A stretch of DNA of 64,000 nt from Onstottus_B arcticum (GCA_038040485.1 JBBPIE010000021.1:56268-120267); one strand, 5' to 3'. Shown: positions 32,316 to 41,769, counted from the stretch's first letter. Notes: generated by a model from the sequence alone, not told the origin. Made by a program: numbers and translations.

Positions 32316-33577
32316 CCTGCTGGCTCCTCGCTAGTCATAGCCGAAGCTTCGATCGTGTTTCCGCACACCATGCAAAAGCCCGCTCCGGCGTCAAGCTCGG
32401 CGCCGCACTTAGCACACGATTGAACCGCTTCAACCGAAGTTCCCGGAAGCTCCCCAGGGTTCTGGGCGGTCGCACCAACTGGCTCGCTTGGAGCCGGTCT
32501 GATCTCGCGCCCAAACCCCGCAAGCCCGAGCGGGCCGGTCTGCACATAAGCCCTGCCCTGCGTAAACGAAGCCGGCGTCGTGTAGCCAAGCGGCGTCTGC
32601 ACGGTCGGCTGCCAATAGAAACCGGGCGCCACCTCGCGCGCCAGCAATTCCAGGTCGTAGGCTTCCTTGCGGACCCGGCTGTCAAAATACAACAAGGTGA
32701 ATGACACGATCCAGATCGGCAACGACAACAGACTCGCGATGTCGCGGAAAGACGAATAGACGATGGTCCATCCCGGACTCATAAAGAACTCGGTCGTCGA
32801 AAACCCGGCCAGGTACAACCCCGCCAATAGCGGTAGCATCAGCGCCGATAGCAAGGAAAGCGAAACGAAATAGGTGAACAGAAGGATCGCTCCAACGCGA
32901 TACCAGTTTCCCTTTCCCAGTCTAAAGGCTCGCCCGATCGCGGTACCCGCCGACTCGCCCTCAATCATCACGATCTGAGGTAGGAAGACAACGCGCGCCG
33001 CGATCTGGCAAGCGAGAAAAATCAACGCCGCAAGAACCGCGAGCGCCAAAATCACGAACAGCGTGATCGTCGCCCACTGCGGGAGCTGCATTGCTGTCAT
33101 CACTCCTGCGATAACGCTTGCTACCAAAGCGAGCCCGACGACCACTATCGAAAAAACAACGTACAGTCCGATAAGAAGCGCCACCAACAGCAGTGCGAGA
33201 AGCAGTATGTGACCGCCTCGCTTCCATGCCGCCGACACGCTCTTGCGCAGTGTTATCGGCTCGCCCATCATCAAGTGATCGCCGACCGCGCGCGACAATC
33301 CCGCTACAGTCGCCAACAGAAGAAACATATGGACGGGATAGCCCAGACCTCCCAGTGCGAGCATTACGATGGACTCGGCGCCAACCGACGACGCGTTCGT
33401 AGCTGCCGTGAGCAGGCTCGTGTAACCAAACCAGAACATCATTGATGACAGGTAGCCAAACAGCGTGGGGATCGCGACGATTGCAACAAGTGGAGCAAAG
33501 TTCCGTCGATAGAGCCGGACCGCGCGATCGATCACGTCGCCCGTGGACATCGGCTCGAGGATGGTGAACGTAGCCAT
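32312..33577 (-). CDS. Multi-span membrane protein with C-terminal zinc ribbon
   Basis: This 421-residue protein has about six hydrophobic segments (residues 28-48, 70-95, 120-150, 175-205, 225-260, 285-310). A GESAGTAIGRAFRLGKGNWYRVGAIL motif fits GlpQ/YciC-type membrane-domain families. After a Pro/Gly-rich linker, a CAKCGAELDAGAGFCMVCGN zinc ribbon lies near residue 390. It overlaps the DUF4129 gene by ATGA. The pair probably forms one membrane complex of unknown role. Confidence 0.7.
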   Translation of the reverse strand: MATFTILEPMSTGDVIDRAVRLYRRNFAPLVAIVAIPTLFGYLSSMMFWFGYTSLLTAATNASSVGAESIVMLALGGLGYPVHMFLLLATVAGLSRAVGDHLMMGEPITLRKSVSAAWKRGGHILLLALLLVALLIGLYVVFSIVVVGLALVASVIAGVMTAMQLPQWATITLFVILALAVLAALIFLACQIAARVVFLPQIVMIEGESAGTAIGRAFRLGKGNWYRVGAILLFTYFVSLSLLSALMLPLLAGLYLAGFSTTEFFMSPGWTIVYSSFRDIASLLSLPIWIVSFTLLYFDSRVRKEAYDLELLAREVAPGFYWQPTVQTPLGYTTPASFTQGRAYVQTGPLGLAGFGREIRPAPSEPVGATAQNPGELPGTSVEAVQSCAKCGAELDAGAGFCMVCGNTIEASAMTSEEPAG

Positions 33578-33632
33578 CAGAAGGTCTTCGTTCTAGTCGG
33601 TTCAATCGGTTGGTTCAGGAACACCCACTCCA

Positions 33633-33941
33633 CTATTCAACCTCTTCCAAAGACAACCTTCGTCTCTCAAGTCGCTTCAGTGCTTTCTTGCGAGCCGCAG
33701 TGTGAGAGATGCCTCGCCCGTTTTCTATCTGGCTCTCCGCGGTGTGAAGGTCCTGCATGAGTTCAAGCTTCGCCAGGAGTTTTTCGTATTCGGAGACGTC
33801 AAGCAAGACTGCCGCGCCTCTTCCTTGCTGAGTGATGACGAGTGGCCGTTTTGTGCGCCGTACTTGCTGAACGAGCTGAGCAACATTGGCGCGAAACTCT
33901 GAAATCGGTTTCACATCCTGGTCTAAGATGGCCCTTTGCAT
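33633..33941 (-). CDS. Phd/YefM-family antitoxin
   Basis: This 102-residue protein has the Phd fold: PISEFRANVAQLVQQVRRTKRPLVITQQGRGAAVLLDVSEYEKLLAKLEL, followed by a helical C-terminal tail of the sort that wraps a toxin. A GGAAGG ribosome-binding site precedes its ATG. No Doc, RelE or other typical toxin lies directly downstream; the next minus-strand gene is a membrane protein 55 nt away. It may be an orphan antitoxin or act on a distant toxin. Confidence 0.8.
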   Translation of the reverse strand: MQRAILDQDVKPISEFRANVAQLVQQVRRTKRPLVITQQGRGAAVLLDVSEYEKLLAKLELMQDLHTAESQIENGRGISHTAARKKALKRLERRRLSLEEVE

Positions 33942-34009
33942 AGCGAACCTTCCAGATCATTGTATGAATTAGTCCCACGCACCGGGTCTAGTTGGGTTTC
34001 CCCGCTGTT

Positions 34010-34888
34010 TCAAATTGGTTTATTCGCTACGGACAGGAAGTCTTTTTCGTATTTTGACCATTCCACGAATACACCATTCCTCATATCGTCTCTTAGGTTG
34101 AACCTCTCAGCCATTCCCTTGTCAATGGAATAGAGAAGTCCACGAAACGGCGCTTCCAGTTCCACAGCCTCCTTGAGCAAGCCGCTCAAGAACTCTTCGA
34201 TCCTTGCTAGAGCCTCAAATGATGGCCGGTTCGAAAAAGATGGGTCCATAAGGGCCTTTAGCCAAAAGTCGTGCACAAACCGGTTTCTCTTCTCTACAAA
34301 TTCAGCAAGGCGCTCCTCAAAGCCACGGTTGAATAAGCTGGCTTTCTCAAGCGCCCCTTTCAGTGTGCCTAACATTTCATTTTTGTGGTTTGGGTCGGAC
34401 GACAAGAAATCCGAGAGATCCAAGGTTTTGCCGTTCTTGGTCTTCAAACCTAACGCCGAGCAACAGCAGTGGACGAAGTATTCTAGGATTTGTAACTGAA
34501 TCAGCGAAGCTCCTGTGAGCATTTGCAAGTAGTCTCTGTACGCGTTTCGTTTTACTTCCTCTCTCACCCAGTGCATCCCTACATCTCTTCCGAACCATTC
34601 GTCCGCTTGATGGATCCAGTCTCCAAGGGCAATGTGATAATCGTCGTCATTCGTTCTGTTCTTGAGAGAAATCAGAATTCCAGCCACCGCCCGCATATCT
34701 GATTCTCGAAGCTTGCGTTTGAAGCTGACGCTACTCGCGTGAATCTCAACATCGAGCTTCCTAAGAGTATCTTCCTCATCAGAACCTAATAGTTCCCTGT
34801 AGTCTGCCATTGTCTTTGCCTCTGTATCATTCGCTTTCTTAGCGGTTTCGAGTTCCTCTTCGAGTCGCGATGGGCTCAAGATTAGCAA
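34010..34888 (-). CDS. HEPN-like protein, function unknown
   Basis: This protein of up to 292 residues is largely helical, without signal peptide. It contains FVEKRNRFVHDFW, an R-N-x3-H arrangement (Arg201 and His206 from the first start) like the catalytic motif of HEPN RNase domains. HEPN proteins serve in toxin-antitoxin and defence systems. The rest (WVREEVKRNAYRDYL, LEYFVHCCCSALGLK) is unfamiliar. The first start is a TTG at 34888; an ATG at 34810 giving 266 residues is equally possible. The gene is less GC-rich than its neighbours and sits by an antitoxin, suggesting an acquired defence-type island. The HEPN call rests on one motif. Confidence 0.5.
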   Translation of the reverse strand: MLILSPSRLEEELETAKKANDTEAKTMADYRELLGSDEEDTLRKLDVEIHASSVSFKRKLRESDMRAVAGILISLKNRTNDDDYHIALGDWIHQADEWFGRDVGMHWVREEVKRNAYRDYLQMLTGASLIQLQILEYFVHCCCSALGLKTKNGKTLDLSDFLSSDPNHKNEMLGTLKGALEKASLFNRGFEERLAEFVEKRNRFVHDFWLKALMDPSFSNRPSFEALARIEEFLSGLLKEAVELEAPFRGLLYSIDKGMAERFNLRDDMRNGVFVEWSKYEKDFLSVANKPI

Positions 34889-34937
34889 CTAGCAGGAGTT
34901 CTCGATTGATATGCTTCATTGACCTATTGCGGGCTTA

Positions 34938-35258
34938 CTACTCAACCTCAATCCGATAGCTCACCATCCAAAGCTCAAGCTGGTCGAGGCGCTTCTTCCA
35001 TCGAACTTTGAACCTCTTCATCCATTGGCGATTCTTAGCCGAATCTGGTGCGTCAACTACGATTCTCACGAGATCATCTCGGTAGAGAATACTCCCGTGC
35101 CGCCAGTGACCCTCGACCTTTTGGGTCTCATAGCTCGCTGCGCCGAAGTGATCTACGACTTCCAACACCGCTTCAGCCAACCATTCAGAGGGTACTTCTC
35201 GACCGTCGTTGAACTGGAGTGGAAGCAACACCTCGAATCGCCGCCATCTGCTGCTCAT
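34938..35258 (-). CDS. Conserved small protein of unknown function, overlapping pair (second)
   Basis: This 106-residue protein starts MSSRWRRFEVLLPLQFNDGREVP and has the phrases FGAASYETQKVEGHW and YRDDLVRIVVDAPDS. It ends RLDQLELWMVSYRIEVE. I recognise the pattern as a widespread hypothetical family but no function. Its start lies inside the upstream gene (74 nt overlap) and has no obvious ribosome-binding site, so translation is probably coupled. The two small genes likely work as a pair. Confidence 0.65.
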   Translation of the reverse strand: MSSRWRRFEVLLPLQFNDGREVPSEWLAEAVLEVVDHFGAASYETQKVEGHWRHGSILYRDDLVRIVVDAPDSAKNRQWMKRFKVRWKKRLDQLELWMVSYRIEVE

Positions 35259-35430
35259 AGGTGGTTTTGCCTTTTACCGCAAAAGGGATGTTTTGGTCGG
35301 CAAGAGCCTCTAGCGCTGCCTCGGGAACCAGGTGTTCACCCGAACGAAGCACGCGGCCGGAAAAGCGCCCAAGCAGAAAAGCTAACGCTCGTTTCTCAGT
35401 CTCGCGGTCCGGGAATTCAATGGTTACCAT
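35185..35430 (-). CDS. Conserved small protein of unknown function, overlapping pair (first)
   Basis: This 81-residue protein (MVTIEFPDRETEKRALAFLL...) has a central EHLVPEAALEALADQNIPFAVKG segment and a basic tail. A ribosome-binding site (AAGAGAAG) precedes the ATG. The last 25 codons overlap the start of the next minus-strand gene in another frame. No domain is known; the acidic start and small size resemble antitoxin-like partners, which is only a suggestion. Confidence 0.6.
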   Translation of the reverse strand: MVTIEFPDRETEKRALAFLLGRFSGRVLRSGEHLVPEAALEALADQNIPFAVKGKTTYEQQMAAIRGVASTPVQRRSRSTL

Positions 35431-35506
35431 CTTCTCTTAACCTCATATGAAGTTTGTAGCACTCTCTGAATCTTGAGTAAAGCACACCATCTTCGCAACT
35501 AAATCC

Positions 35507-37687
35507 CTACCGTCCTGCTTGAGCCGCTGATGCTCGCTTCAAGACCTTTTTCGCGGTCACGTGCTTCATCAATCCGGCTTTGTCCAAAAAGTAAGTCGAA
35601 GCGGCTTTGCTCTTGCTGAACAGCTTCTCGGCCTGATCGTCCCAATGCCCGCTCTCCTTATGATCGCTCTCGCCAAGCGGGATGATCGCATAGGACTTTG
35701 GCGGATTGGTCAGCACAACTATCTGTGTCGAAGTCTGCCCGCCTTGCCCGACCATCTCCTTGCCCGCGGGTGCGAAGCTGATCGCGCGAGGCGTAGCCAT
35801 CCCGACGTTGTTCGCTCCGCCGTTCAGAGAGCCCCCGCCTACCGGCCACGTCTTGCTGCCGCCCTTGCGTCCCACGCGGAAATACGTGCCGTAAGGAACA
35901 GCTACGGACCCGAAGTTTGATCTCAGCCACTCGCTCGCTTTCTGAATCGCCGCGGTGATCTGCTCGTCGCTTATGTTCGCGGGAACGTCGACCGCGCGAG
36001 CGAGCTCCGGTGCGAGTGATTTCTTGAACGCATAGAAAGCGAGAGCGCCCGCTGAACCGGCGTCGCTTCGCCGATCCCACTTCTGGATTAGATCGTAGAC
36101 GCTCGCCGCGTCAGGCGAGATCATCGAGCCCGGATTGCCGCCCTCCGACGCCGAAGACGCCGTTGCGACCGCGGTCATCTTCGTCCACGCATCCTTCAGT
36201 CGAGCTTGCCACTGCTCGGCGTGGTAGACCCGCGGGCTGAACGCGATGTCGATCGCCTGTTCAATCGTCACTTTGTTCGCCGCTTCCAGAAGCTCGGTCA
36301 TCATCTCGGCTCGCTGATGCCGAGGCGCCGTTCGCGTCGCATTGTAGACGTAGGGTGACGCCGCGTAGGTCTCAGGCGTGAGCGGACTGTCCTTCATCAT
36401 TCCAAAAGGCGAAACGTTGCAGTTGTGCATATACCCGCTCGGCGGATTCGTGATCTGAACGAGGTCGCTCAGTTGATGAACGCCCTGCCACTCAGTCGTC
36501 GAAGAATTTCCGGGAATCGGCTTGTTCGGATCGACTCCTCTGGCGCGGACCGGAACTCGCCCGTTCCGAACGTAGTAGATGTCGCCCTGGACTGTTCCAA
36601 CCATGATGTTCTGCGACATCAATTGAAGTTGACCAAGGGCCTTCTTCATCTGGTCGAGGTTCCGCGCCATCATCATCTCGTAGATTTGATCGGTGAGTCC
36701 CACTTCGTTCGCGTACGGAATCGCCATCGAATAAGCCTTGGCGGCTTTGTGCGCGACTATGGGCCCGTGATGCGAGTACTCGATCTCGACTTCGCGCCAA
36801 TCCACGGCGTCACCCTTCTTCACGCCGATCCTTGCCTTGCGCGTTTCGATGTCGCGCCACTTCCCATCGTAGCTGTACTGGCGCGGGTTCGCGGGATTCA
36901 ACGTCTCTTCGTAGATGTCCGAAGTGTCCGGCCCGCCCGTTGTCATCGCAACCGAGCAGTAGCGGCTGTGCGCGAGGCTCGGCAGCGGAACGCCCAGGAT
37001 GCACACGCCCGACACATTGTAGTCGCCCGCGTAGATGCGCACCTGGTAGAAGCGAAACTCGTCGTACCAGCTCAAGTGCGGATCGATAACTGCGATCGGA
37101 GCTTTCATCGCCGTTCGCGACGGCGCAATCAGCATCTCGTTCGAGCCGCGGTAAGCTGCCGGGTCGGGTTGAATGCCGCCGCGCTGCAAGTCGCCTCCCG
37201 CTTCACCAAGCGGCCATCCCCAGATGATATAGCGGCCAAGCGCGATCACGTCCCACGGATGAATCTCCTGCGCCCACTTCGGTACCTGTTCCGGATGATC
37301 TTTCATGAACAGCTTGATGCCGTCCTGGTAGGCCTCGATGCAAGCGCGCATTTTCGGGCTGACTTCGTTGTATTTCTCGCGGCTGATCTCGGCGTGCCGC
37401 CACATTCTCTGAATAACGTCCGAGCGATAGAAGTCCTGCCCGAAGACTTCGGCCATCGTGCCGTTGGCTCGGCGGTAGTTTTTGAGGAGTTCTTCCAACC
37501 GGTCCTCGGCTTGCGCGTAGCCGATCCCAAACGACGCGGTTTCCAACGTCTGAGCAAAGACGTGCGGGATGCCGTACTCGTCTCGATAGATCGTAGCTTC
37601 GTCGTTGGCTCGCGCCGCTGACGAAGTTCGCGCCGCGAACGGCACTACAAGTGATAAAGCGATGATCGCTAAAAGAACCCTCTTCAT
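35507..37687 (-). CDS. Penicillin-acylase-family Ntn hydrolase
   Basis: This 726-residue exported protein starts with a signal peptide (about 1-25). An alpha region with YRDEYGIPHVFAQTLETASFGIGYAQAEDRL follows, then a spacer, and then Ser182 in YRGSNEMLIAPSRT. In penicillin acylases and acyl-homoserine-lactone acylases this Ser becomes the N-terminal nucleophile of the beta subunit after self-cleavage. IDPHLSW and the Asn in GGSLNGGANNVGMA fit the active site. Substrates could be beta-lactams, N-acyl amino acids or acyl-homoserine lactones; the sequence does not decide. An antisense ORF covers much of it but is a shadow. Confidence 0.9.
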   Translation of the reverse strand: MKRVLLAIIALSLVVPFAARTSSAARANDEATIYRDEYGIPHVFAQTLETASFGIGYAQAEDRLEELLKNYRRANGTMAEVFGQDFYRSDVIQRMWRHAEISREKYNEVSPKMRACIEAYQDGIKLFMKDHPEQVPKWAQEIHPWDVIALGRYIIWGWPLGEAGGDLQRGGIQPDPAAYRGSNEMLIAPSRTAMKAPIAVIDPHLSWYDEFRFYQVRIYAGDYNVSGVCILGVPLPSLAHSRYCSVAMTTGGPDTSDIYEETLNPANPRQYSYDGKWRDIETRKARIGVKKGDAVDWREVEIEYSHHGPIVAHKAAKAYSMAIPYANEVGLTDQIYEMMMARNLDQMKKALGQLQLMSQNIMVGTVQGDIYYVRNGRVPVRARGVDPNKPIPGNSSTTEWQGVHQLSDLVQITNPPSGYMHNCNVSPFGMMKDSPLTPETYAASPYVYNATRTAPRHQRAEMMTELLEAANKVTIEQAIDIAFSPRVYHAEQWQARLKDAWTKMTAVATASSASEGGNPGSMISPDAASVYDLIQKWDRRSDAGSAGALAFYAFKKSLAPELARAVDVPANISDEQITAAIQKASEWLRSNFGSVAVPYGTYFRVGRKGGSKTWPVGGGSLNGGANNVGMATPRAISFAPAGKEMVGQGGQTSTQIVVLTNPPKSYAIIPLGESDHKESGHWDDQAEKLFSKSKAASTYFLDKAGLMKHVTAKKVLKRASAAQAGR

Positions 37688-37790
37688 GATCTGATCCTCC
37701 GGAGTGGTGTGGCGCGGGCTTGAGCCTGCGAGTCTTCAACCGGTGCGATATTAGGTCAGCGCGAACACGATTGTCCATGCCCAACGGTTC

Positions 37791-37840
37791 ATTGCAAATC
37801 AAGGGACTTTGTTAGAGAATAACGCCGCCTCGAAGCTCGC
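37791..37840. repeat. 50-bp dispersed repeat, copy 1
   Basis: This copy matches 42433-42482 at 47 of 50 positions, sharing TTAGAGAATAACGCCGCCTC and the following CGAAGCTCGC. It lies 86 nt before the Crp/Fnr start. On the minus strand both copies could encode the phrase RASRRRYSL. This looks like one end of a small repeat element. Confidence 0.75.
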
Positions 37841-37926
37841 GCCTGAAAATCAGAGATCGCGAGCAGACCGTCCCTCATCACAAGAATATTGAGGATGCTT
37901 GATCGTCCCTTGAGCCGAGTATTCCA

Positions 37927-38670
37927 ATGATCAGCAAAGCGAGCGGCGCATCCATCGGTAATGAGATTCTCGCCGCCCTGCCAAGTCATGAATACAATCG
38001 AATTGCCCCTAACCTGGAATCCGTGCGCTTGACCTATGGGAAGGTGGTTTATCATTTCGGCGATCATATCGGTCACGTTTACTTTCCCCAAAGCGGAATG
38101 GGTTCTTTGCTTTCCGTTACGTTAAGCGGCCAGAGCATCGAGATAGGCATGGCAGGCAGAGAAGGTGTACTGGGCATTCCAGTGATTTTAGGAAGAAGTA
38201 GAACACCGTATCAGGTTCGGGTCGAGGTTCAAGGAACCGCCCTGAGAATCAAGGCGAATCTACTAAGGGAAGAGTTTAGCCGGCGCGGTTCGCTGCATGA
38301 CCTGTTGCTTTCCTACACCTACGTGCTGCTTGCTCAACTTTCACAATCCGCGGTCTGCAACCGTTTCCACACGGTTGACCAGCGGCTATGCCGCTGGCTG
38401 CTGATTGCCAGTGACCGTGTAGATTCGAACAAGCTCAAGTTCACTCAGGATTCACTCGCCCAAATGCTGGGTTCACGCCGGCAGGGAGTGGCTGAAGCTG
38501 CGAACAAGCTTCAGAAAGCAAAGCTAATTCACTATGCTCGGGGCCGCATTACTATCCTTGACCGGCGGGGATTGGAGTCGGCCTGCTGCGAGTGCTATGA
38601 AATCGAGCATGCTTTGCACGATGCAGCAGTTGAAGGGGACCGGTTCCGGTCGATCCGCATAAGTCCGTAA
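37927..38670 (+). CDS. Crp/Fnr-family transcriptional regulator
   Basis: This 247-residue protein has an N-terminal cyclic-nucleotide-binding-like barrel (about 10-130) with GKVVYHFGDHIGHVYFPQSGMGSLLS and GREGVLGIPVILG. A dimerisation helix follows, then a C-terminal winged helix with KFTQDSLAQMLGSRRQGVAEAANKLQKAKLIHYARGRITILDRRGLE. The effector is unknown: no Cys cluster for an Fe-S site is present in the N-terminal part, and the cAMP-contacting residues are not obvious. A target gene cannot be named. Confidence 0.88.
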   Translation: MISKASGASIGNEILAALPSHEYNRIAPNLESVRLTYGKVVYHFGDHIGHVYFPQSGMGSLLSVTLSGQSIEIGMAGREGVLGIPVILGRSRTPYQVRVEVQGTALRIKANLLREEFSRRGSLHDLLLSYTYVLLAQLSQSAVCNRFHTVDQRLCRWLLIASDRVDSNKLKFTQDSLAQMLGSRRQGVAEAANKLQKAKLIHYARGRITILDRRGLESACCECYEIEHALHDAAVEGDRFRSIRISP

Positions 38671-38920
38671 CCGGACAGATATTCGAATCCATCCTATGTC
38701 ATAGTGCCTGCGCGTCCCGAATGTGTCGGAGTTCCAAGCGGGTAGTACCTTCACCAAGCGCTCTCTGTTATCCGTCCCGGTGGTAAGTCAGTTTGTGGGC
38801 CGAAAGTAGTATCCCAAGGAACTCGCCACTCAATCGTAAATAGAGGTAGAGGTATGCGCCAAAACGTGTGCCCCTCTACTCTCCGCCGCGCCCTCGAGCG
38901 GCGGGAAGGATCAACAACTA

Positions 38921-40225
38921 ATGGCACTACATCAAGACGAATCTGGCGTAATCAAGCTTAACGACCGCGCGACGAAGGCAGAGGAAGTGTCTCGGAGGAA
39001 GTTTATTCACAGCGCGGCGATGGGCGCCGCGGCCATCGGAGCCACGATCGCGCTCAAGGGCAGCGGCGTCCTGGCACAGACCGGCGAGTCCGGGCAGGTC
39101 GAGGTTGATGCGATCATGCTCAGCTACGTTGCATCGCCCTTAGGATCTATCGCGAGCACCACAAACACCTATCAGAAGAGTCACGCAACAACCATCAAGC
39201 TCACGGCGACGCAAAACACAGCCTTGACGCTCTCGGCGAGCGTGAGCACTTTCGGCAATTTCAGCATAGGGGGCTCGAACACATACCGGCAGACAAACAG
39301 CACTTCAGCCACCAATGCAATTACCCTGCGCCGTAGCGTAGTCGAGAGCTTCACCACTCCTGCGCCCGGAGCAATTGGCAATACGGTTTTCGTGGGTTTG
39401 CTGAAACCGGAAATGCAAATGGATGGTTTCTCCGGCGGCTTCTCATTTCGATTCCTGAAGGCGGTCGACAAATTTGGCGTTAAACATAGCGACCTTCAAG
39501 CAAATGGCGCGGGTGGTCAGTTCAAGCCGGCCACTGTTACCTCGTTCCTTAGCAAGTACGTTACCGACCCGGCCCTGTTGGTCGGGCCGCGATTCAAGCT
39601 CAAGTCGAGCATCCTGCTCTCCGCGGGCGTCGTCAACACCTTCTCACTAACAAAGGCGACAGGCAGCGGGTTCTCGACGTCTAAGAGCGCCACCACAAGC
39701 GTAGAAATAACCAGGAAGGTGACTGTCGGAGTACCGATGGTGTTTTCCGCGACCTTCGAGGTCGGTTTTCGCATAGAAGTCCAGCAGACGGCGCTCCAGG
39801 AGTTCACCACCGACAAGATTCTCACCTGTGCAACCACCCTCAATCGCTCCTCGCTTGGCGTGAACAAGATTTACTGGGACCGGGTGTTCAAGACTTTTGT
39901 CGTCATCGACTTGGGACCACCCGCTGCGCAGACAAAGGTTCAGGGTGTGGTCCGTGACACCTTCGGAAGCCCAATCGCCAACGGTGTCGTGAGTCTACAA
40001 GCCGGTACCGTCGAATACATGGCGGTAACTGACTCGAACGGCAACTACTCTATTAAGACCGCGGCTGCCGACACAATTCCCTCTGGGACTTACCCGCTGG
40101 TGGTTGGCAATGACAGCACCAACATCGCAACTGGAAGCGGCAGCGCGTTCTGGGATTTCTGGGATATTGATCCCTGGGCCGCGCAGAACCACGAAATAAA
40201 CGGAGAGGCCATCAACCTCAACTGA
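38921..40225 (+). CDS. Tat-exported protein with C-terminal carboxypeptidase-regulatory-like domain
   Basis: This 434-residue protein has a twin-arginine signal (SRRKFIHSAAMGAAAIGATIAL, about residues 24-45). A Ser/Thr-rich beta domain follows, with alternating SASVSTFGNFSIGGS and TTSVEITRKVTVG strands. A final regulatory-like beta-sandwich (VQGVVRDTFGSPIANGVVSLQAGTVEYMAVTDSNGNYSIK) lies at about 347-410. The middle resembles pore-forming or adhesive beta-rich proteins, but I recognise no specific family. Export of a folded, possibly cofactor-containing protein is implied by the Tat signal. Confidence 0.7.
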   Translation: MALHQDESGVIKLNDRATKAEEVSRRKFIHSAAMGAAAIGATIALKGSGVLAQTGESGQVEVDAIMLSYVASPLGSIASTTNTYQKSHATTIKLTATQNTALTLSASVSTFGNFSIGGSNTYRQTNSTSATNAITLRRSVVESFTTPAPGAIGNTVFVGLLKPEMQMDGFSGGFSFRFLKAVDKFGVKHSDLQANGAGGQFKPATVTSFLSKYVTDPALLVGPRFKLKSSILLSAGVVNTFSLTKATGSGFSTSKSATTSVEITRKVTVGVPMVFSATFEVGFRIEVQQTALQEFTTDKILTCATTLNRSSLGVNKIYWDRVFKTFVVIDLGPPAAQTKVQGVVRDTFGSPIANGVVSLQAGTVEYMAVTDSNGNYSIKTAAADTIPSGTYPLVVGNDSTNIATGSGSAFWDFWDIDPWAAQNHEINGEAINLN

Positions 40226-40235
40226 GTTTCGGAAG

Positions 40236-40276
40236 CCGGCAGCGGCGGCATCGTTGATAGTTGCTTCCGCTGCCGG
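40236..40276. terminator. Intergenic hairpin
   Basis: CCGGCAGCGG (40236-40245) pairs perfectly with CCGCTGCCGG (40267-40276). It stands 10 nt after the upstream stop. No T-run follows, so termination is possible but not proven. Confidence 0.4.
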
Positions 40277-40294
40277 AACCTGGAGGGCGATAAT

Positions 40295-41734
40295 ATGTTG
40301 AAATCGCGAAAACCACGATGTCGGATTTGTCGATTGCCAGACAGGCTCAGCTTCTTTCTAACGGTGATTACAATGATTACACTGATCGCGGCCGGCGCAA
40401 CATCAGATCCCAAACCTGCCGGGCCTGCGCCCTTCCCCACTTTGCGAGCGGAGCACGATATCGCGCCAAGCGGGCTTCGTGTAATAGCGATGGAATTGGA
40501 AGCGGCCCCGGCCGAGATAGGCGGATCGTATGCAGAAATAATCTCGAGCGCGGTCGTCGATTCGGGTGAGGTAGCATTCAGCGCCAGGCTATCCGGTTCG
40601 TTCGTAAGCAATGCGATCTTTCTCGATTCGAATGGCGTCACGAGTGCGATTCTCCGCGCGAATGACGACGCCCCTGGCGGCGGAAAGTACACTACATTCG
40701 GAGATCTTGACATAACAACCGTCCATCCCGGCGGCGGCAACATGAACCTCGTGATGTTCCGCGCTGAGATCGACGGTGGTCCGGCGCCAGAAGGGATTTT
40801 CCTGTGGAGCAGCGAAGGCGTGGAGACTGTTGCGCTTGCGGGGCAGAAGTCGTTGCGAGGCAATACGTACAAATCATTCTCCTCACTCACTATCGAATCA
40901 GTCTCTCCCACTGAGAACCAGTACAAACGGGTGTTCGTAGCGACGATGGAAGACGGCAAGAAATCGGTGATATTCAAGGCATCCTACGACGATGTTTTTG
41001 AAGCCCTGACAACCGGTGACGTGATTGGTCCGGAGGCCAATGAAGTAGTGGACGACTTCACCGTTTCGCGACTCGGCTATTCCGCAGCCTGCGTGGTCAG
41101 TGTGCACCGAAAGAAGAAAAAGAAAGACCGCTACAACAAGGTGATCACACTCGATGCGTTTCTGGCTGTCGGGGATGCTCTAAAAGAGGGCGTGCGGTTT
41201 CCCGAGCTCGGAAAGGTGAAGCATGTCTTTGGTCCTCCTGCCATGAATTTTCAGCAAGGCTACGCATCGATAGAGTTCAAGAGCGGCGTGAGCGCGCTTG
41301 CGACCAGAGACATCGACGGCGCTTCCGAGATCATCGCGAAATCCGGCGACGTCGTGTCTGATCCCTCCGGGGAGGTAATTCATAGCTTTGGACCTCCGAT
41401 ATCGAACAACCTGCATCTGGTCTCGATGGACCAGTTCGGCGAGGTTACAGGCCCGTTTGGCATAGTCTCGCCCGTGCGGTTGAGCGGCGGCCGGGCCGCG
41501 TTGTGGCTGGGTGTCTTTACTAGCAAAGTCCCAAGTCTGGAGGGTGCGAAGCGTTTGTTGCTTATCGGCGGTAGCGCGATCCTTGACGGACAAGAGGTTA
41601 CTTTGAGCGCCTTCTCTGCCGTGAAACTCAGGAACAATGGTACTCTATTGGTGCGCGGTACAATCGAAGACGGAAACCACGAGCGCGTCGCATTGTTCGT
41701 GTACGAGGGATTGTTCGGCGATCAATGGCGTTAA
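40295..41734 (+). CDS. Exported beta-repeat protein, function unknown
   Basis: This 479-residue protein has a membrane anchor or signal (about residues 18-34) after a Cys-containing basic start. Repeating beta segments follow with the pattern GEVAFSARLSG...AIFLDSNG...ILRANDDAPGGG and ...MFRAEIDGG...GIFLWSSEG. This resembles a recurring propeller-like repeat found in secreted choice-of-anchor proteins. GGAGGG precedes the ATG at a good distance. Function and ligand are not known. Confidence 0.65.
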   Translation: MLKSRKPRCRICRLPDRLSFFLTVITMITLIAAGATSDPKPAGPAPFPTLRAEHDIAPSGLRVIAMELEAAPAEIGGSYAEIISSAVVDSGEVAFSARLSGSFVSNAIFLDSNGVTSAILRANDDAPGGGKYTTFGDLDITTVHPGGGNMNLVMFRAEIDGGPAPEGIFLWSSEGVETVALAGQKSLRGNTYKSFSSLTIESVSPTENQYKRVFVATMEDGKKSVIFKASYDDVFEALTTGDVIGPEANEVVDDFTVSRLGYSAACVVSVHRKKKKKDRYNKVITLDAFLAVGDALKEGVRFPELGKVKHVFGPPAMNFQQGYASIEFKSGVSALATRDIDGASEIIAKSGDVVSDPSGEVIHSFGPPISNNLHLVSMDQFGEVTGPFGIVSPVRLSGGRAALWLGVFTSKVPSLEGAKRLLLIGGSAILDGQEVTLSAFSAVKLRNNGTLLVRGTIEDGNHERVALFVYEGLFGDQWR

Positions 41735-41769
41735 CCGAAATTCGCTCAGCCTGAGCAAGGAAGAATCAT

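Noticed and set aside
36425..37621. A 398-codon plus-strand ORF antisense to the penicillin-acylase-family gene
   Set aside because: It is a high-GC shadow of a strongly conserved coding sequence and has no ribosome-binding site or natural composition.
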